Notes: generated from the sequence alone by a model not told the origin. DNA of 64,000 bases from Closterium sp. Naga37s-1 (GCA_947471745.1 CANJKZ010000172.1:3218501-3282500); one strand, 5' to 3'. Shown: positions 12,701 through 22,423, counted from the first letter of the stretch. Translations and numbers: made by a program.

Positions 12701-12727
12701 AAAAGCGAGGACACTAGGGGTAGCCAT
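6767..12727 (-). CDS. gag-pol polyprotein of Copia-A
   Basis: One open frame of 1,986 residues starting MATPSVLAFD. In order it has: a gag capsid-like region (about 1-230); a poly-Gly/Ser stretch (about 260-330); a widened zinc knuckle C-X13-C-X3-H-X4-C (about 380-405) after an LREWY motif; protease with LDSGAS (about 513); and integrase with an HHRLGH zinc region. The integrase core has DVWGP (about 738), SDRGGEF (about 805) and GIAERR (about 842). A Gly/Ala/Glu/Pro repeat linker (about 1000-1330) with LREWF follows, then RT with VYVDD (about 1659) and RNase H with ADASW (about 1827). The product would build particles, copy the RNA and integrate the DNA. Domain calls rest on motifs. Confidence 0.93.
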   Translation of the reverse strand: MATPSVLAFDAEGRAIDFDVWIDDLQLFLQCDRADGLSLFDLTSGASPAPATDADATVRSQWATRDAAARLAVRRHLPTSERAHFSQYKSAQTLYDAVVARYSSPATAALSRLMLPYLFPDLAAFPTVADLITHLRTSDTRYRAALPAEFCAKNPPPMYITLYYIVTRLPDSLRVVRDHFLSVCPTTLTVDLLEKSLLAAEKSIVAVGASRGDPRTPIFEGCSPSPLLPSVASAAAADLVGLESVGAASTPSGRRRPGKGKGGRGAGGASGGGGGGSGGGGGGGGGGGGGGGGGGVGGGSGGGGGSGSGGGSGGGGGGGGGGGGGGAGRGGAAQRVGSGGGQRQQQQQHQQRTRDIPSPQQLREWYTARQRGGGTGPCTYVLRTGDRAGEQCGGAHSTQRCFGRLTDAWRHQFPEATEIPRWGELSRAGVAVFDLDFDAILAAMYTVTISDEGDCYRCFPPDPGIETAALGTGEAAALGASEAAALGASAPSGAGESALSGSASASASHTFTLDSGASRSFFRDRTTLTPLSRPVAVSLADPSGGPVLAHFSTVLPCPAAPSGTLSGLYLPSFSTNLVSGADLQDAGVHQFTPASRRVTHCTDARTGRHLATFTRRPGSSLYTLTTASPPVTASGQVAASVQVFAAASRSGPESAPCSCRLLSHETLLWHHRLGHPSLLRLRSMASRVLVSGLLRSLPPLPPGPGPTCVPCVEGRQRAAPHSSQFPPTEAPLQTLHMDVWGPARVRGQGHERYFLLVVDDYSRYTTVFPLRSKGDVTEVLIDWIRAARLQLRQSFGSDFPVQRLHSDRGGEFSSGLLRAYCRARGIRQTFTLPDSPQQNGIAERRIGMVMDVARTSMMHAAAPHFLWPFAVRYAAHQINLHPRVSMPETSPALLWTGKVGDASAFRVWGSRAFVRDLSADKLSPRAAPCVFLGFPPDAPGWQFYHPTSRRVLSSQDVTFDESVPYYRLFPYRTPSLPPPPLFLVPGPPPVDPLPPQGPAPSGVSQVDAVEPVEVTGDSGAAEGAEPGGADSGGAERVGATPGGAEPEGATTGGAEPEGAEPGGATTGGAEPGGAEPGSATPGGATPGGAEPGGAEPEGAGPARVASGGAEPGGSPGASSRREPLSPQELREWFARRWRRAAGAGGSSAAEGAGAAGPGGARTGSTGAAGPAGTTGAGAAEGVGAEATAVGPGGGPAGGATGAAGGTGAGGAAGAGAAAGGTGAVPAVSGVAARPRPYFVPLLQQLLGLPPSTGPPPPLACPQPVPSQLQLQPASPLPAPSPYTGPTGGLAERREPASRPASPVRAARTSARGSRQRPPPVPGTHRMSLRPSTAPLRAPLPSPPESSLPALPDPESDSRLAASPTVTRLLATVVTDPSFESTAASALVTELVDFAARCRLDYAASLVAESESVCPPSVGGECALGTDVLEDRQEEFQCLAAASPHLVSVLLTPEGDPDALDIPTPRSYAEAIEGPYSSQWQAAMDAEMASWKSTGTYVDEVPPPGANIVSGTWIFRVKRPPGSPPVFKARYVARGFSQRQGVDYFQTFSPTPKMTTLRVLLHIAAHRDYELHSLDFSTALLQGSLHEEIWLRRPPGFTGSFPPGTQWSLRRPVYGLRQAPREWHDTLRTTLAALGFAPSTADPSLFLRTDTSLQPFYILVYVDDLVFATADTAGLAHMKSELQKRHTCTDLGELRSYLGLQITRDRARRTITLTQSHMVQQVLQRFGFTYSSPQATPLPTRHSLSALPSDESVESSGPYPELVGCLMYLMTCTRPDLAYSLSILARYVAPGRHRPEHMAAAKRVLRYLCSTSGMGLVLGGQSPVVLTGHADASWADDQATQRSSQGYTFSLGSGSVSWRATRSSSVLGSSCEAEIYAGAMAAQELRWLTYLLTDLGEPPRSPPVLYVDNKAMLALCREQRLEHRTKHIALRYFLARELQQRGQLRLAYVASEANTADIFTKALAPCDHQRFCTQLGLVPTLPHLLTS

Positions 12728-12769
12728 GACAGCAGTAGACTAGCAGCGCAAACAGTGGGGTGAGGGCAG

Positions 12770-13760
12770 TGCTGTGAGAGAGGCGCTGCTCTTACCGGAC
12801 GGGGCGGCTCGGGCGGCTCGGCTGCAGGGCGGCTCGGCGACTCGGCTGCTGGGCGGCTCGGCTGCTGGGCGGCTCGGCGGCTGGGCGGCTCAGCGGCTCG
12901 GCTGCTGGGCGGCTCGGCGGCTCTGCTGCTGGGCGGCTCGGCTGCTGGGCGGCTCGGCGGCTCGGCTGCTGGGCGGCTCGGTGGCTCAGCTGCTGGGCGG
13001 CTAGGCTGCTGGGCGGCTCGGCGGGGCCGCTGAGAGGGCGGCGTCCGGGGCCGCTGGGAGGAGGCGGCGGGGCCGCTGAGAGGAGGCGGCGTGGCCGGAA
13101 AGGTAGGTGGCGGGGCCGCGTCAGGGGCCGCGACAGGGGCCGCGTCAGGGGCCGCGTCAGGGGCCGCGGCAGGGGCCGCGTCAGGGGCCGCGGCAGGGCC
13201 GCGTCAGGGCGCCGCGTCAGGGGCCGCGTCAGGGCGCCGCCAGGGGCCGCAGCAGGGCCGCGTCAGGGTCGCGGCAGAGCCGCGTCAGGGCCGCGTCAGG
13301 GGCCGCTTCAGGGCCGCGGCAGGGGCCGCAGCAGGCCGCGTCAGGGCCGCGTCAGGGGCCGCGGCAGGGCCGCGTCAGGGCCGCGGCAGGGGCCGCGTCA
13401 GGGCGCCGCGTCAGGGGCCGCGTCAGGGCGCCGCCAGGGGCCGCGGCAGGGCCGCGTCAGGGCCGCGTCAGGGCCGCGGCAGAGCCGCGTCAGGGCCGCG
13501 TCAGGGGCCGCTTCAGGGCCGCGGCAGGGGCCGCGGCAGGCCGCGTCAGGGCCGCGTCAGGGGCCGCGGCAGGGCCGCGTCAGGGCGCTGCCAGGGGCCG
13601 CGTCAGGCCGCGTCAGGGCCGCGTCAGGGCGCCACCAGGGGGCGCGTCAGGGGCCGCGATAGGGCGCCGGCAGGGGCCTCGTCAGGGCGCCGCCAGGGGC
13701 CGCATAGGGGGCGCGTGGGAGGCGGCGTAGGGGCCGCGTAGGGGCAGCGTAGGGGCCGCT
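12770..13760 (-). repeat. tandem-repeat leader of Copia-A
   Basis: The 5' leader is built of two GC-rich arrays. At about 12810-13030 the unit resembles CTCGGCTGCTGGGCGG. At about 13100-13740 the unit resembles GGGGCCGCGTCAG. Open frames in both directions are by-products of the repeats, so I call no gene here. Confidence 0.85.
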
Positions 13761-13823
13761 AAAAAAAAGATTTTAGGGCAGGGCGCAATGTGCGCGGGCA
13801 GCTAAAAAAAAAATTCTTATGGT

Positions 13824-13870
13824 GGGCCCTTAGGAAGGAACGGTCCCATGTAGGAACCCGCTCTATACCA
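13824..13870 (-). promoter_or_regulatory. primer site, hairpin and GGGCCCAC motif of Copia-A leader
   Basis: On the element strand the primer site TGGTATAGAGC is followed by a small inverted repeat (GGTTCC and GGGACC, pairing with one wobble). GGGCCCACC follows about 40 bases after the primer site. The same arrangement occurs in Copia-C and Copia-G. A role in packaging or dimerisation, or as a TCP-factor site, is inference. Confidence 0.55.
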
Positions 13871-13999
13871 CGTGAATCAAGAAAACAGGAATGAAATGAC
13901 TAAGTGAAAGTTGGGTACAAAAGGCAAACCCTAGGCAACTGTACCCCATATGTGCTACCCCACTATAGCCTATAGTAGCTATGTCATATAACTCTGACA
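13871..13999 (-). repeat. 5' LTR of Copia-A
   Basis: 129 bp, partner of 6432-6560, followed inward by the primer site. It should hold the element's promoter. Confidence 0.93.
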
Positions 14000-14169
14000 A
14001 ATTAGGGTTAGTACACAAAACACCCTGAAAATCATGGAAATCATGGTACAATTCATAACTTATCAGGGTCTGGAGCTAGGTATTGGTATGAACGTAACGA
14101 TCGAGAGGGTTGGGAAGTAAAGAGGGGTTTCACTAAGAGAGGTGAGAGTACAAATAGGCAAGCAAAAAT

Positions 14170-14446
14170 TGTAACACCATACAATTGCTACACTAGCGGG
14201 CATTTGTTTAGCCTATAGTGAGTTGCCCCTTAAGGGTACAACTTTTCTCTCGACACTTGTCTTGTACCCCTCCCTTGACCTTACCTAGTCATTCCTACCT
14301 TACTATATTAATATGGGATAAGAGCTTATAAACATTTCTTAACCTGCCCGATTTAGTTTTGGGCTGCCCGTCGTGCGTTATTCCTGCCTCCCACTGCCAC
14401 GCGCTTCCGTTACCCCGCGCGCTGCCTTGCGCGCTGCCCCGCGCGC
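14170..14446 (+). mobile_element. 5' LTR and leader of an older copia element, left part
   Basis: A plus-strand LTR (about 14170-14313) begins TGTAACACC and shares the blocks AGCCTATAGTGAGTTG and CGACACTTGTCTTGTACCCC with Copia-B's LTR. TGGGATAAGAGC at 14314 resembles the tRNA-Met primer site. A GC-rich leader with GCGCGCTGCC units follows and is cut at 14446 by Copia-B. It resumes at 21699. Only LTR and leader survive. Confidence 0.65.
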
Positions 14447-14580
14447 TGTTGAAAGGTAAGTGACTCGAATGCGTAGATTAGGTCAAGGCAGGGGTACAAG
14501 ACAAGTGTCGAGAGAAAAGTTGTACCCCTAAGGCACAACTCACTACATGCTAAACTAACATATGCAATATAACTTTGACA
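14447..14580 (-). repeat. 3' LTR of Copia-B
   Basis: 134 bp, matching 21564-21698 over its whole length and flanked by CGCGC. Confidence 0.9.
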
Positions 14581-17500
14581 CACCCCTATAGCCTGAGTGA
14601 GAACCGACCGCAATAAGCACGTGCTCACAAGACCAGTCTAGAGAAGAAAGCTAAACAAAGTTCAGGGTGGATCTCAAGATCACCACACATTCTGAGCACA
14701 AGGAAGCGGCCACAAGGCCAGTTCACATGCAGAGTTTATAAAAGCAAGTGCAGTACACTGATCACAACCTAGCAAGAGCAAACATGCAGGTATAATCATA
14801 TATATGTGTGTACAACAAGTACAAGGCAAGATCAAGAGACAGGCAAGTGAGGCAGAGTGTGCACAAGCCCAAGAGCAGTGCAGAAACGCTGATGATCACT
14901 AGACCCAAGGGCCTTGGTGAAGACGTCAGCAGTGTTGGCTTGTGTGGCCATATAAGCAAGACGAAGCTGACCACGCTCCTGCAGCTCTCGCGTGAGGAAG
15001 AAACGGAGAGCAATGTGCTTCGTTCTGTGCTCCAGTCTCTGGTCCTGACAGAAGGCAATCATGGCCTTGTTGTCGACGTACAGATCTGGAGGAGAACGAG
15101 GCCGCTCACCCAAGTCGGTCAGCAGGTAGGTCAGCCAGCGGAGCTCCTGTGCAGCCATAGGCCCAGCGTAAATCTCGGTCTCACAGCTGGAACTAAGTAC
15201 ACAAGAAGAGCGAGTGGACCTCCACGAGACAGAACCAGTGCCGAGGCTGAAACTGTACCCCTGTGTCGACCGGTGAGTCGTCTGGTCGTCAGCCCAAGAA
15301 GCGTCTGAGTCACCGGTGAGAACAACTGAACCTCGTCCTCCAAGCACGCGCCCCATGCCCGATGTACTGCACAAGTAACGCAATACCCTATTCGCAGCTT
15401 CCCAGTGCACCTTTCGGTGTCTACCGGGAGCCATGTAGCAAGCCAGGAGGTTGAGAGGGAACGTGAGGTCAGGTCGTGTGCACGTCATCAGGTACATGAG
15501 GCAACCCACAAGCTCTGGGCACAGACCACTCGGCTCTATGGGCTCGTCCGAAGGTGGAGCTGAGAGCGAGTGAGTGGGCTGTGGAGAGGACCACGTGAAG
15601 TCGAAGCGCTGAAGGACCTGCTGCACCATGTGTGACTGAGTGAGGGTGATGGTGTGGCGTGCTCTGTCCCGGGTGATCTGCAAGCCAAGATAGCTCCGCA
15701 GCTCACCCAGGTCAGTGCAGGTGTGTCTCTCCTGCAGCTCTGCCTTCACTAAGGCCAGAGCCTCCGTGTCAGCAGTAGCAAAAACCAAGTCGTCAACGTA
15801 CACCAGAATGTAGACCGGCGACAGAGAAGTGTCTTTGCGCAGAAACAGCGAATGGTCAGCAGTCGAGGGAGCGAAGCCAAGAGCCGCAAGTGTAGTCCTC
15901 AGTGTGTCGTGCCACTCGCGGGGCGCCTGTCGTAGGCCGTAGACTGGTCATCGAAGACTCCACTGGGTACCCTCATGAAAAGAACCAGTAAAGCCACGTA
16001 GATGGCACAACTAGATAGCCTCGTGAAGGCTGCCCTGCAAGAAAGCTGTCAAGAAGTCGAGGGAGTGCAGCTCGTAGTCGCGCTGTGCTGCAACGTGCAG
16101 TAGCATCCGAAGAGTGGTCATCTTTGGGGTGGGGGAGAAGGTCTGAAAGAAGTCAACCCCCTCACGCTGACCGAAGCCTCGTGCAACGTAACGCGCCTTG
16201 AAGGCAGGCGGAGAACCCGGCGGCTGCTTGACCCTGAAAATCCACATGCCATCGACTATGTTCGGCCCAGGTGGGGGAACCTCGTCGTCGTAGGTCCCTG
16301 TGGACTTCCAGGAAACCATCTCTGCGTCCATGGCTATCTGCCACTGAGAGGAGTACGGACCCGTGATCGCCTCTCCGTAAGTGCGCGGGGTCGGGATGTC
16401 CAGTGCATCCGGGTCTCCCTTAGGGCAAAGTAGCATGGACGCGAGATGAGGTGCAGCTGCCGCTAGGCACTCCAGCTCAAACTGTCTGTCCTCAAGAACG
16501 TCACAGCCAAGGGCAAGCTCACCCCCGACGGACGGAGGACATGAAAAGTCAAAAACAAGACTCGCAGCGTAGTCAAGGCGGCACAAAGCAGCAAAATCAA
16601 CAAGCTCAGCAACTAAGGCAGACGCAGCAGCAGACTCAAAGGAAGGGTCAGTCACAACCGTGGCAAGGAGACGAGTGACAGTCGGACTGGCAGTACGGAC
16701 AAGGTCTGACTCAGGGTCAGGAACGTGAGGAAGAGAAGACGCAGGAGGAGACGGCATGACAACACGCTGTGGAACAGAGGAAGGACGAAGTGCCATGATC
16801 TGTGTGCCAGGGACAGGTGGAGGACGAGGACGCACAGCACGGCAAGAACGGGCAGGCGTGACAGGACGCGACACAGGCTCTCTACGCTAAGTGAAGGACT
16901 CTGTCACCGCAGTGTGAAGAGCAGGAGCAGGCAGAGGGGAGCTGTGGCTGAGACTGGACAGTCGATGGGAACAGTAATGGAGGAGTAGTACCAGCAACCG
17001 GGAACTCAGTGGTAGCAGGCGGGAGACTGAGAAGGTGACGAAGCGCAGAAGGCTGCGGCTGAGTAGTCGCACCCCCAGAACCTCCAGCTCCAGTAGCAAC
17101 AGCACCCCCAGAACCAGTACCTCCAGCTCCACCACCGGGACTGCCCCAACTGACAGCCCACTCGCGAAGCTACAGCGGCGACTCCTGCCGACTAGCACCA
17201 CTAACTCCAGTACCTCCAGTGGTACCTCCAGTGTCAGCACCTGTGCCTCCAGTACCAGTACCTCCAGCACGTCCAACTCCAGGAACACCAGCACTAGCAC
17301 CTCCAGGGCCAGCACCTCCAGTACCTCCAGCAGCACCTGCGCCTCCAGTATCTCTAGCCGCACCTGTGCCTCCAGTACCAGTACCTCCAGCACAGCGATT
17401 TCCAGGAACACCAGCACTAGCACCTCCAGGGCCAGCACCTCCAGGACCTGCAGCTCCAGCACGTCCAGCGCCACCACCAGGCCTGCCCCAACGGACAACC

Positions 17501-20500
17501 CACTCGCGAAGCCGCTCCGGCAAGAGAGTCTCCTGCCGACGTGCACCAGTGCCACCAGCACTAGCACCCCAAGTACCACCAGTAGCAAAACCTCTAGCTC
17601 CAGCAGTCCCAGCACCTCCCGCTCGAAGACGGCTAGCTCCACCACCAGGGCTGCCCCACTGGACAGCCCACTCGCGAAGCCGCTCCGGCGAGAGAGCCTC
17701 CTGCCAGGACTACCAGCACCAGCACTTCCAGTACTTCCCGTACCCAGAGGACACGCAGCACCCCCAGAACCAGCACCCTCAGAACCAGCACCCCCAGGGG
17801 TACCACCTCCTGCAGCACCAGAGTCCACTGCGACATGGTGCAACAGCGGTGAAGACGGTCGAGGCGGAAACCCAGGAGGGACCGCGAAGCACGCAGAGCG
17901 GCGAGGGGTCACGGTGGCAGTAGGAGTCGGGTCCCCCCCCGCAGCTGGGTCAGAGGTGTCAGAGGAGACCTCTACTGGCTCAACCAAGGGGGACGGGTCA
18001 ACGTGAGACACACCTGAGGGAGCAGGACCAGGCGGGGGGAGTGGGGCTACCGGGGGGGGGGTCGGAGACCAGTGCGAGAGGCGGGAGAGGCACGGGGGAA
18101 CTGCGGTGGGGGTGGAGACGGTAGAAGCAGACAGACTCGTCAAACGTGGCACCCTAGGAGGAGAGAACACGACGAGAGTCCGGGTGGTAAAACTGCCAGC
18201 CCGGGGCGTCGGTAGGGAAGCCAAGGAAGACGCAGCGAAGAGTGCGGGGAGAGAGCTTCCCCGCGGGGGGGTCGCGAACAAGCGAAAGAGCACCCCAGAC
18301 CCGAAACTGCGACGCATTACCAACCTCGCCCGTCCACCGCAGAGTGGGAGAGGTCTCCGGGTGGGAGACACGGGGCCAGAGGTTGAGTTGCTCAGCAGTG
18401 TATCGGACCGCAAACGGCCACAGAAAATGAGGAGCAACCGCATGGACGATGGAGGTGCGAGCAACCTCCATCACCAAGCCAATGCAGCGCTCTGCAGTCC
18501 CATTCTACTGTGGAGAGGCCGGAAGCGTGAACGTCTAGTGGATGCCCTCAGCACCACAGAACTCCTCGAGGAGACTGGAGGAAAACTCACCACCTCAGTC
18601 AGAGTGCAGTCGCAGGACCGGGAGGTCCTGCTGAAACCGAGCACTGAGCTGGCGACGGACAGCACGGATCCAGCAGATCAGAACACTGCGGACCTCCGCC
18701 TTTCTCTGCAAGGGGAAGATCGTGGTGTAGCGCGTGTAGTCGTCTACAACCAGCAAGAAGTAGCGCTCTCCGCCCTGTCCAGGGACTCGGGCTGGACCCC
18801 ACACGTCCATGTGGAGGGTCTGCAGAGGAGCTGTGGTCGGAGGAAACGAGGAGGAGGGAGGAGCGGCGCGCTGCCGCCCCTTGACGCAGGGAAGGCACGG
18901 CGGCGCAAATGACCTCGGGAGCGGGGGCAGGGACCTGAGAAGCCCAGAGACAAAGAGACAGGAGTGCATGCCACGAAGGCGTGGCAAGGAGGGGTGGCCA
19001 AGACGGTGGTGCAAGAGGAGAGTCTGGTGCGTGAGGAGACGACACGAGCAAGACGCAGCGACCTCAACCGGCGCAGCTACCTCACCTGACTCAGCTACCA
19101 GTGCAGACTCAGTGGTCAGTGTGTAAAGGCCAGACCCAGGCCTCCGAGTGAACGTGGCGAGGTGCTCGCCAGTGCGCGAGTCCGTACAGATTGCCACTAG
19201 CTCGCCTCCAGGCTAGGTGATAGTGACCCACTGGTCCTAGAGGACAGAGGTAGCCACCAAGTTCTTAGCGAACGAGGGGAGGTGGAGACTTGTGAGGAGG
19301 CCGGAAGGGGCCGCCGGACAAGGGAGAACAGTGGCGCCACTCGCGACTACCGGGCCCCCGGAGGGGTCGGCCAGTGTGACAGGGACAGGGGCTGTGAGCG
19401 GTGTGACTGTGGTGCTGTCGCGGAAGAAGCAACGAGACGCACCTGAGTCGAGAGTAAAAGTGTGCAAGGCCTCCTCAGGCTCTGCACCTGTGCTAGCTGA
19501 GTCAAAAGTACCAAGACTAGTAGCCTCTACCCTAGCAACTCTTGGCACACACGAGTAACAGTCCCCCTCAACACTAGCAGAAGCTGCATACATCGCATAC
19601 ATGCCAGCATGGATCAAGTCCCAATCACAAGCAAAGACATCAATGTCCTTCTTCAGCAAAGCAAACCAGTATGGAGTCTCCATTTGCTCACCATGCTCAG
19701 TACGATACAGGTCGTCGAGGCGAAAGAAGCAGCGAGACTCCGTGTGATCAGTGCGGGTGTAAGCCGCACCAGGGTGACCTGTGCGACGGATGTACCCACA
19801 GCGAGCTGGGCCACCCGAGCTGCCACGCATGACTGCCCAGTCACCTAGCTACTGCGGCGAGAGCTGCAGCTGTCCACCCCCAGAGCCGCCTCCACCACCG
19901 GCTGCACCACCAGACGTAGCAGTGCGCGTAGTCGAGCCTCCAGGGCCACCCCCTCCAGCTCCACCCCGAGTGCCACCCCCGCCCCCTCCACCACCCCCAC
20001 TGCTCCCACCACCCCCTCCACCTCCACTGCCGCCACCGCCTCCTCCTCCTCCACCACCTCCACCACGATCGCCCCCGCCACTACCGCCGCCACCCCCACC
20101 TCCCCCACCACCCCCACCCTTGCCCCCCTTGCCCTTGCCGCCTTTGCGCCTCCCAGCAGGAGCAGACGCAGCACCAACCTCCTCAGCACCAAGGAAGTCG
20201 ACAGCAGCAGCAGAAACAACAGAGGACACGAGCAGGGAGGGGGAGCACCCCTCGAAGACGGAGGGGAGGGGAGTGCCACGAGGGGCAGCTACAGCAAGGG
20301 CAGCAGACTCAGCCTCTAAGAGGCGTTTCTCAAACAAGTCTATGGTGACTTTGGTGGGGTCGAGAGAGAGGAAGTGATCACGAACAGCACGAAGCGTGTC
20401 AGGGAGGCGGGTCGTGAGAAAGTAGAGGGTGCGATACATGGGGGGCTTGTTCTCAGCCAAAAAATCGGCATCTAGAGCAGCACGGTAACGGGTTTCCAAG

Positions 20501-20929
20501 AGAGCGCAGGTGCGTGATGAGGTCGGCTACGGTGGTAAAGTCGGCGAGCTCAGGAAAGAGGAACTGCAGCGCAAGGCGGCCCATCGTGGCAGAAGGCGGG
20601 GAGGAATAGCGTTTGACTACAGCGTCGTAGAGCGCTTTAGCCGTCTTAAGCTGGCGGAAATGAGTGTGCTGGTCAGGCGGAATGTGGTTACGAACAGCAA
20701 GGGCTGCAGAGGCGTCACGAGCAGTCCACTGAGAACGAGTTTTCGGGTCTGTGGACTCAGTAGGGGTAGCTATGGACCCGGAGGTATGCTCAAACAGTGA
20801 GATATCCTCCCTAGTGACGCTCTTAAGGAACCACTCTAAGTCCTCGAGCCAATTCTCAGAATCGATCGGGTGCCCCTCGATATCAAAGGTGAGCAAAGTA
20901 GGAGTAGATATAGCAGCAGTAGCGGCAGT

Positions 20930-21330
20930 GGCAGCAGCAGCAGCGCTTAGCAGCAGTAGCAGGGCAGTACTTCTAAGTAAGGGCAGGGCAGCGCGACTCG
21001 GTCAGGGCAGCCCGGCTCGGGCAGGGCGGCGCGGCTCGGCAGGGCGGCGCGGCTCGGGCAGGGCACAGCGCAGTAGCGCGTGCAGTAGCAGCAGTGGCAG
21101 CAGCGCGCTTAGCAGCAGCAGCAGCAGCTCTGAGCAGCAGCAGCAGTGCATGCAGCAGTGCGCTTAGCTACAGCAGCAGTGCTTAGCAGCAGCAGCAGGG
21201 CATGCAGCAGTGGCAGCAGCACGCTTAGCAGCAACAGTAGGGCTTAGCAGCAGCAGCAGGGCTTAGCAGCAGCAGCAGTGCATGCAGCAGTAGCAGCTGC
21301 AGAAGTGACAGCAGCAGCAGCGCGCAGCAG
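20930..21330 (-). repeat. CAG-rich leader repeats of Copia-B
   Basis: Runs of AGCAGCAGCAG broken by GGGCTTAG and GCATGCAGCAGT units fill most of the leader between the gag start and the primer site. No gene is called here. Confidence 0.8.
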
Positions 21331-21563
21331 CGCGAACGGGCAGGGAGCAGGCAGGGTGCACGTGGGGTGCGCGCGGGCAGGCAGGGCGGCGCTCAGGCAG
21401 GGCGCACGGGCAGGGCGATCTCGTGTAGGGGGCGGGCGGTTCTAGCGGGCAGGCGAGTCGCGATCACTAGGGTAGGGCAGAAATAAACATCAGAACGAAC
21501 AGTGGGCCCTTAATAATAGTAATAAAAAAAATATGTTCTAAGGATCGACCTACTCTGAAACCA

Positions 21564-21698
21564 CGTTGAAAAGTAAGTGACTGGAATGAGTACATTAGGT
21601 CAAGGCAGGGGTACAAGACAAGTGTCGAGAGTAAATGTTGTACCCCTAAGGCACAACTCACTACAGGCTAAACTAACATATGCAATATAACTTTGACA
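21564..21698 (-). repeat. 5' LTR of Copia-B
   Basis: 135 bp partner of the left LTR. The primer site and a GGGCCCAC motif (21502-21509) lie just inside. Confidence 0.9.
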
Positions 21699-21890
21699 CG
21701 CGCTGCCTTACGCGCTGCCCCGATCGCCCTTCCTGCCTCGCGCGTCGCGCGCGCCTTTGCCCCGCGCGCCGCGACCCCACTGCCCAATACGACGCGCGAT
21801 GCGTCGCTCGCAGCTCGTCGCACCGCGCCTGCGCGCTGCCCTGCCGCCCTGTCGCGATGAAGGTACCTAGCTGCCGCTGGCTGCGTCGTA
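21699..21890 (+). mobile_element. leader of the older copia element, right part
   Basis: Continues the GCGCGCTGCC-type leader that stops at 14446. The shared CGCGC shows that the two were joined before Copia-B arrived. The rest of this element is not seen. Confidence 0.6.
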
Positions 21891-21998
21891 ACTACCCCAA
21901 GAAATCGATGACGATGACAACCCCTAGTTTGCTTATGGTGACACCAGATAAATAGCGTAAATTCGGTTTTTAGTCAATGATGACTTTCACCATCCTTC

Positions 21999-22172
21999 TT
22001 TTCAACAAGTCGAAGAATTTTTGGACCCCTTTTTCAACCGGTTCATCTTTTTTCAATTTGTAGTGCCGCCATTTGCCGCTCCAACACCACCGCTACCGAC
22101 GCTGTTGCTGGAGCGTGTACACCCTTAAGATCAGCCCATGCCTTTGGTCCCTTCGCTGGTTCACGCTGGAAT
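21999..22172 (-). mobile_element. gag scrap of the Copia-H family
   Basis: About 170 bp resembling 59768-59934 inside Copia-H gag, both read on the minus strand. Shared landmarks include GGAGCGTGTACACCC and CCCATGCCTTTGGTCCCTTC. It ends directly against the dispersed repeat at 22173. It is a short old fossil. Confidence 0.75.
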
Positions 22173-22255
22173 GGCGCCGAATTCGTCGCCCCCGGCGGTT
22201 TTTCAAACATGATTTTTTTTAGCGCGCTGCTTAGCTAAACTCCACGAGTGAAAAC
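22173..22255 (+). repeat. dispersed repeat, part left of Copia-C
   Basis: This block, with TTCGTCGCCCCCGGCGGTTTTT, also occurs at about 35585-35660. Copia-C interrupts it, and its continuation is at 28605. Confidence 0.8.
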
Positions 22256-22376
22256 TGTCAGAACTATACTCTAGGCTGTAGTGGGGCACTCCTTATGGGG
22301 TACAGCACTGTTAGGTTTTGCCTATACAAACCTTGTACTGTTCTCATTCTAGTCATTCCTCGTTCTATTCTTCACA
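22256..22376 (+). repeat. 5' LTR of Copia-C
   Basis: 121 bp from TGTCAGAAC to CTTCACA, identical to the right LTR but for one base. Confidence 0.95.
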
Positions 22377-22423
22377 TGGTTTCAGAGCAGGTTCCCTAGT
22401 GGGAACGTTTTCTTTTAGGGCCC
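22377..22423 (+). promoter_or_regulatory. primer site, hairpin and GGGCCCAC motif of Copia-C leader
   Basis: TGGTTTCAGAGC is followed by the inverted repeat GTTCCC-TAGT-GGGAAC (22391-22406) and then GGGCCCACC (22418-22426). The primer-site call rests on its match to the tRNA-Met complement. The function of the hairpin and palindrome is unknown. Confidence 0.6.

Larger units (their letters stand above)
6432..13999 (-). mobile_element. Copia-A, whole-looking Ty1/copia retrotransposon
   Basis: Full structure on the minus strand. LTRs lie at 6432-6560 and 13871-13999, with target duplication AATTA at 6427-6431 and 14000-14004. The primer site TGGTATAGAGC abuts the right LTR, close to the initiator tRNA-Met complement. 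A leader of about 1.1 kb made of GC-rich tandem repeats follows, then one long gag-pol frame and a polypurine tract next to the left LTR. The LTRs differ at only about 2 of 129 positions, so insertion is recent. It looks whole. The LTRs are very short for an element of 7.6 kb. Confidence 0.95.
14447..21698 (-). mobile_element. Copia-B, Ty1/copia retrotransposon, broken
   Basis: LTRs lie at 14447-14580 and 21564-21698, with target duplication CGCGC at 14442-14446 and 21699-21703. The primer site TGGTTTCAGAGT abuts the right LTR. Parts on the minus strand are: gag (about 20.9-19.85 kb) with a poly-Gly stretch; protease with LDSGAS (about 19.4 kb); integrase (about 19.1-18.1 kb); a long repeat-rich linker (about 18.0-16.9 kb); RT and RNase H (about 16.9-14.83 kb). 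The leader (about 20.9-21.5 kb) is rich in CAG-type repeats. The LTRs differ at about 7% of sites, so it is older than Copia-A. It is a fossil with roughly six to ten breaks. Confidence 0.92.

Noticed and set aside
13091-13741. Long Arg/Gly/Ala frames in the Copia-A leader
   Set aside because: Two overlapping frames of the same repeat, lying between primer site and gag start.
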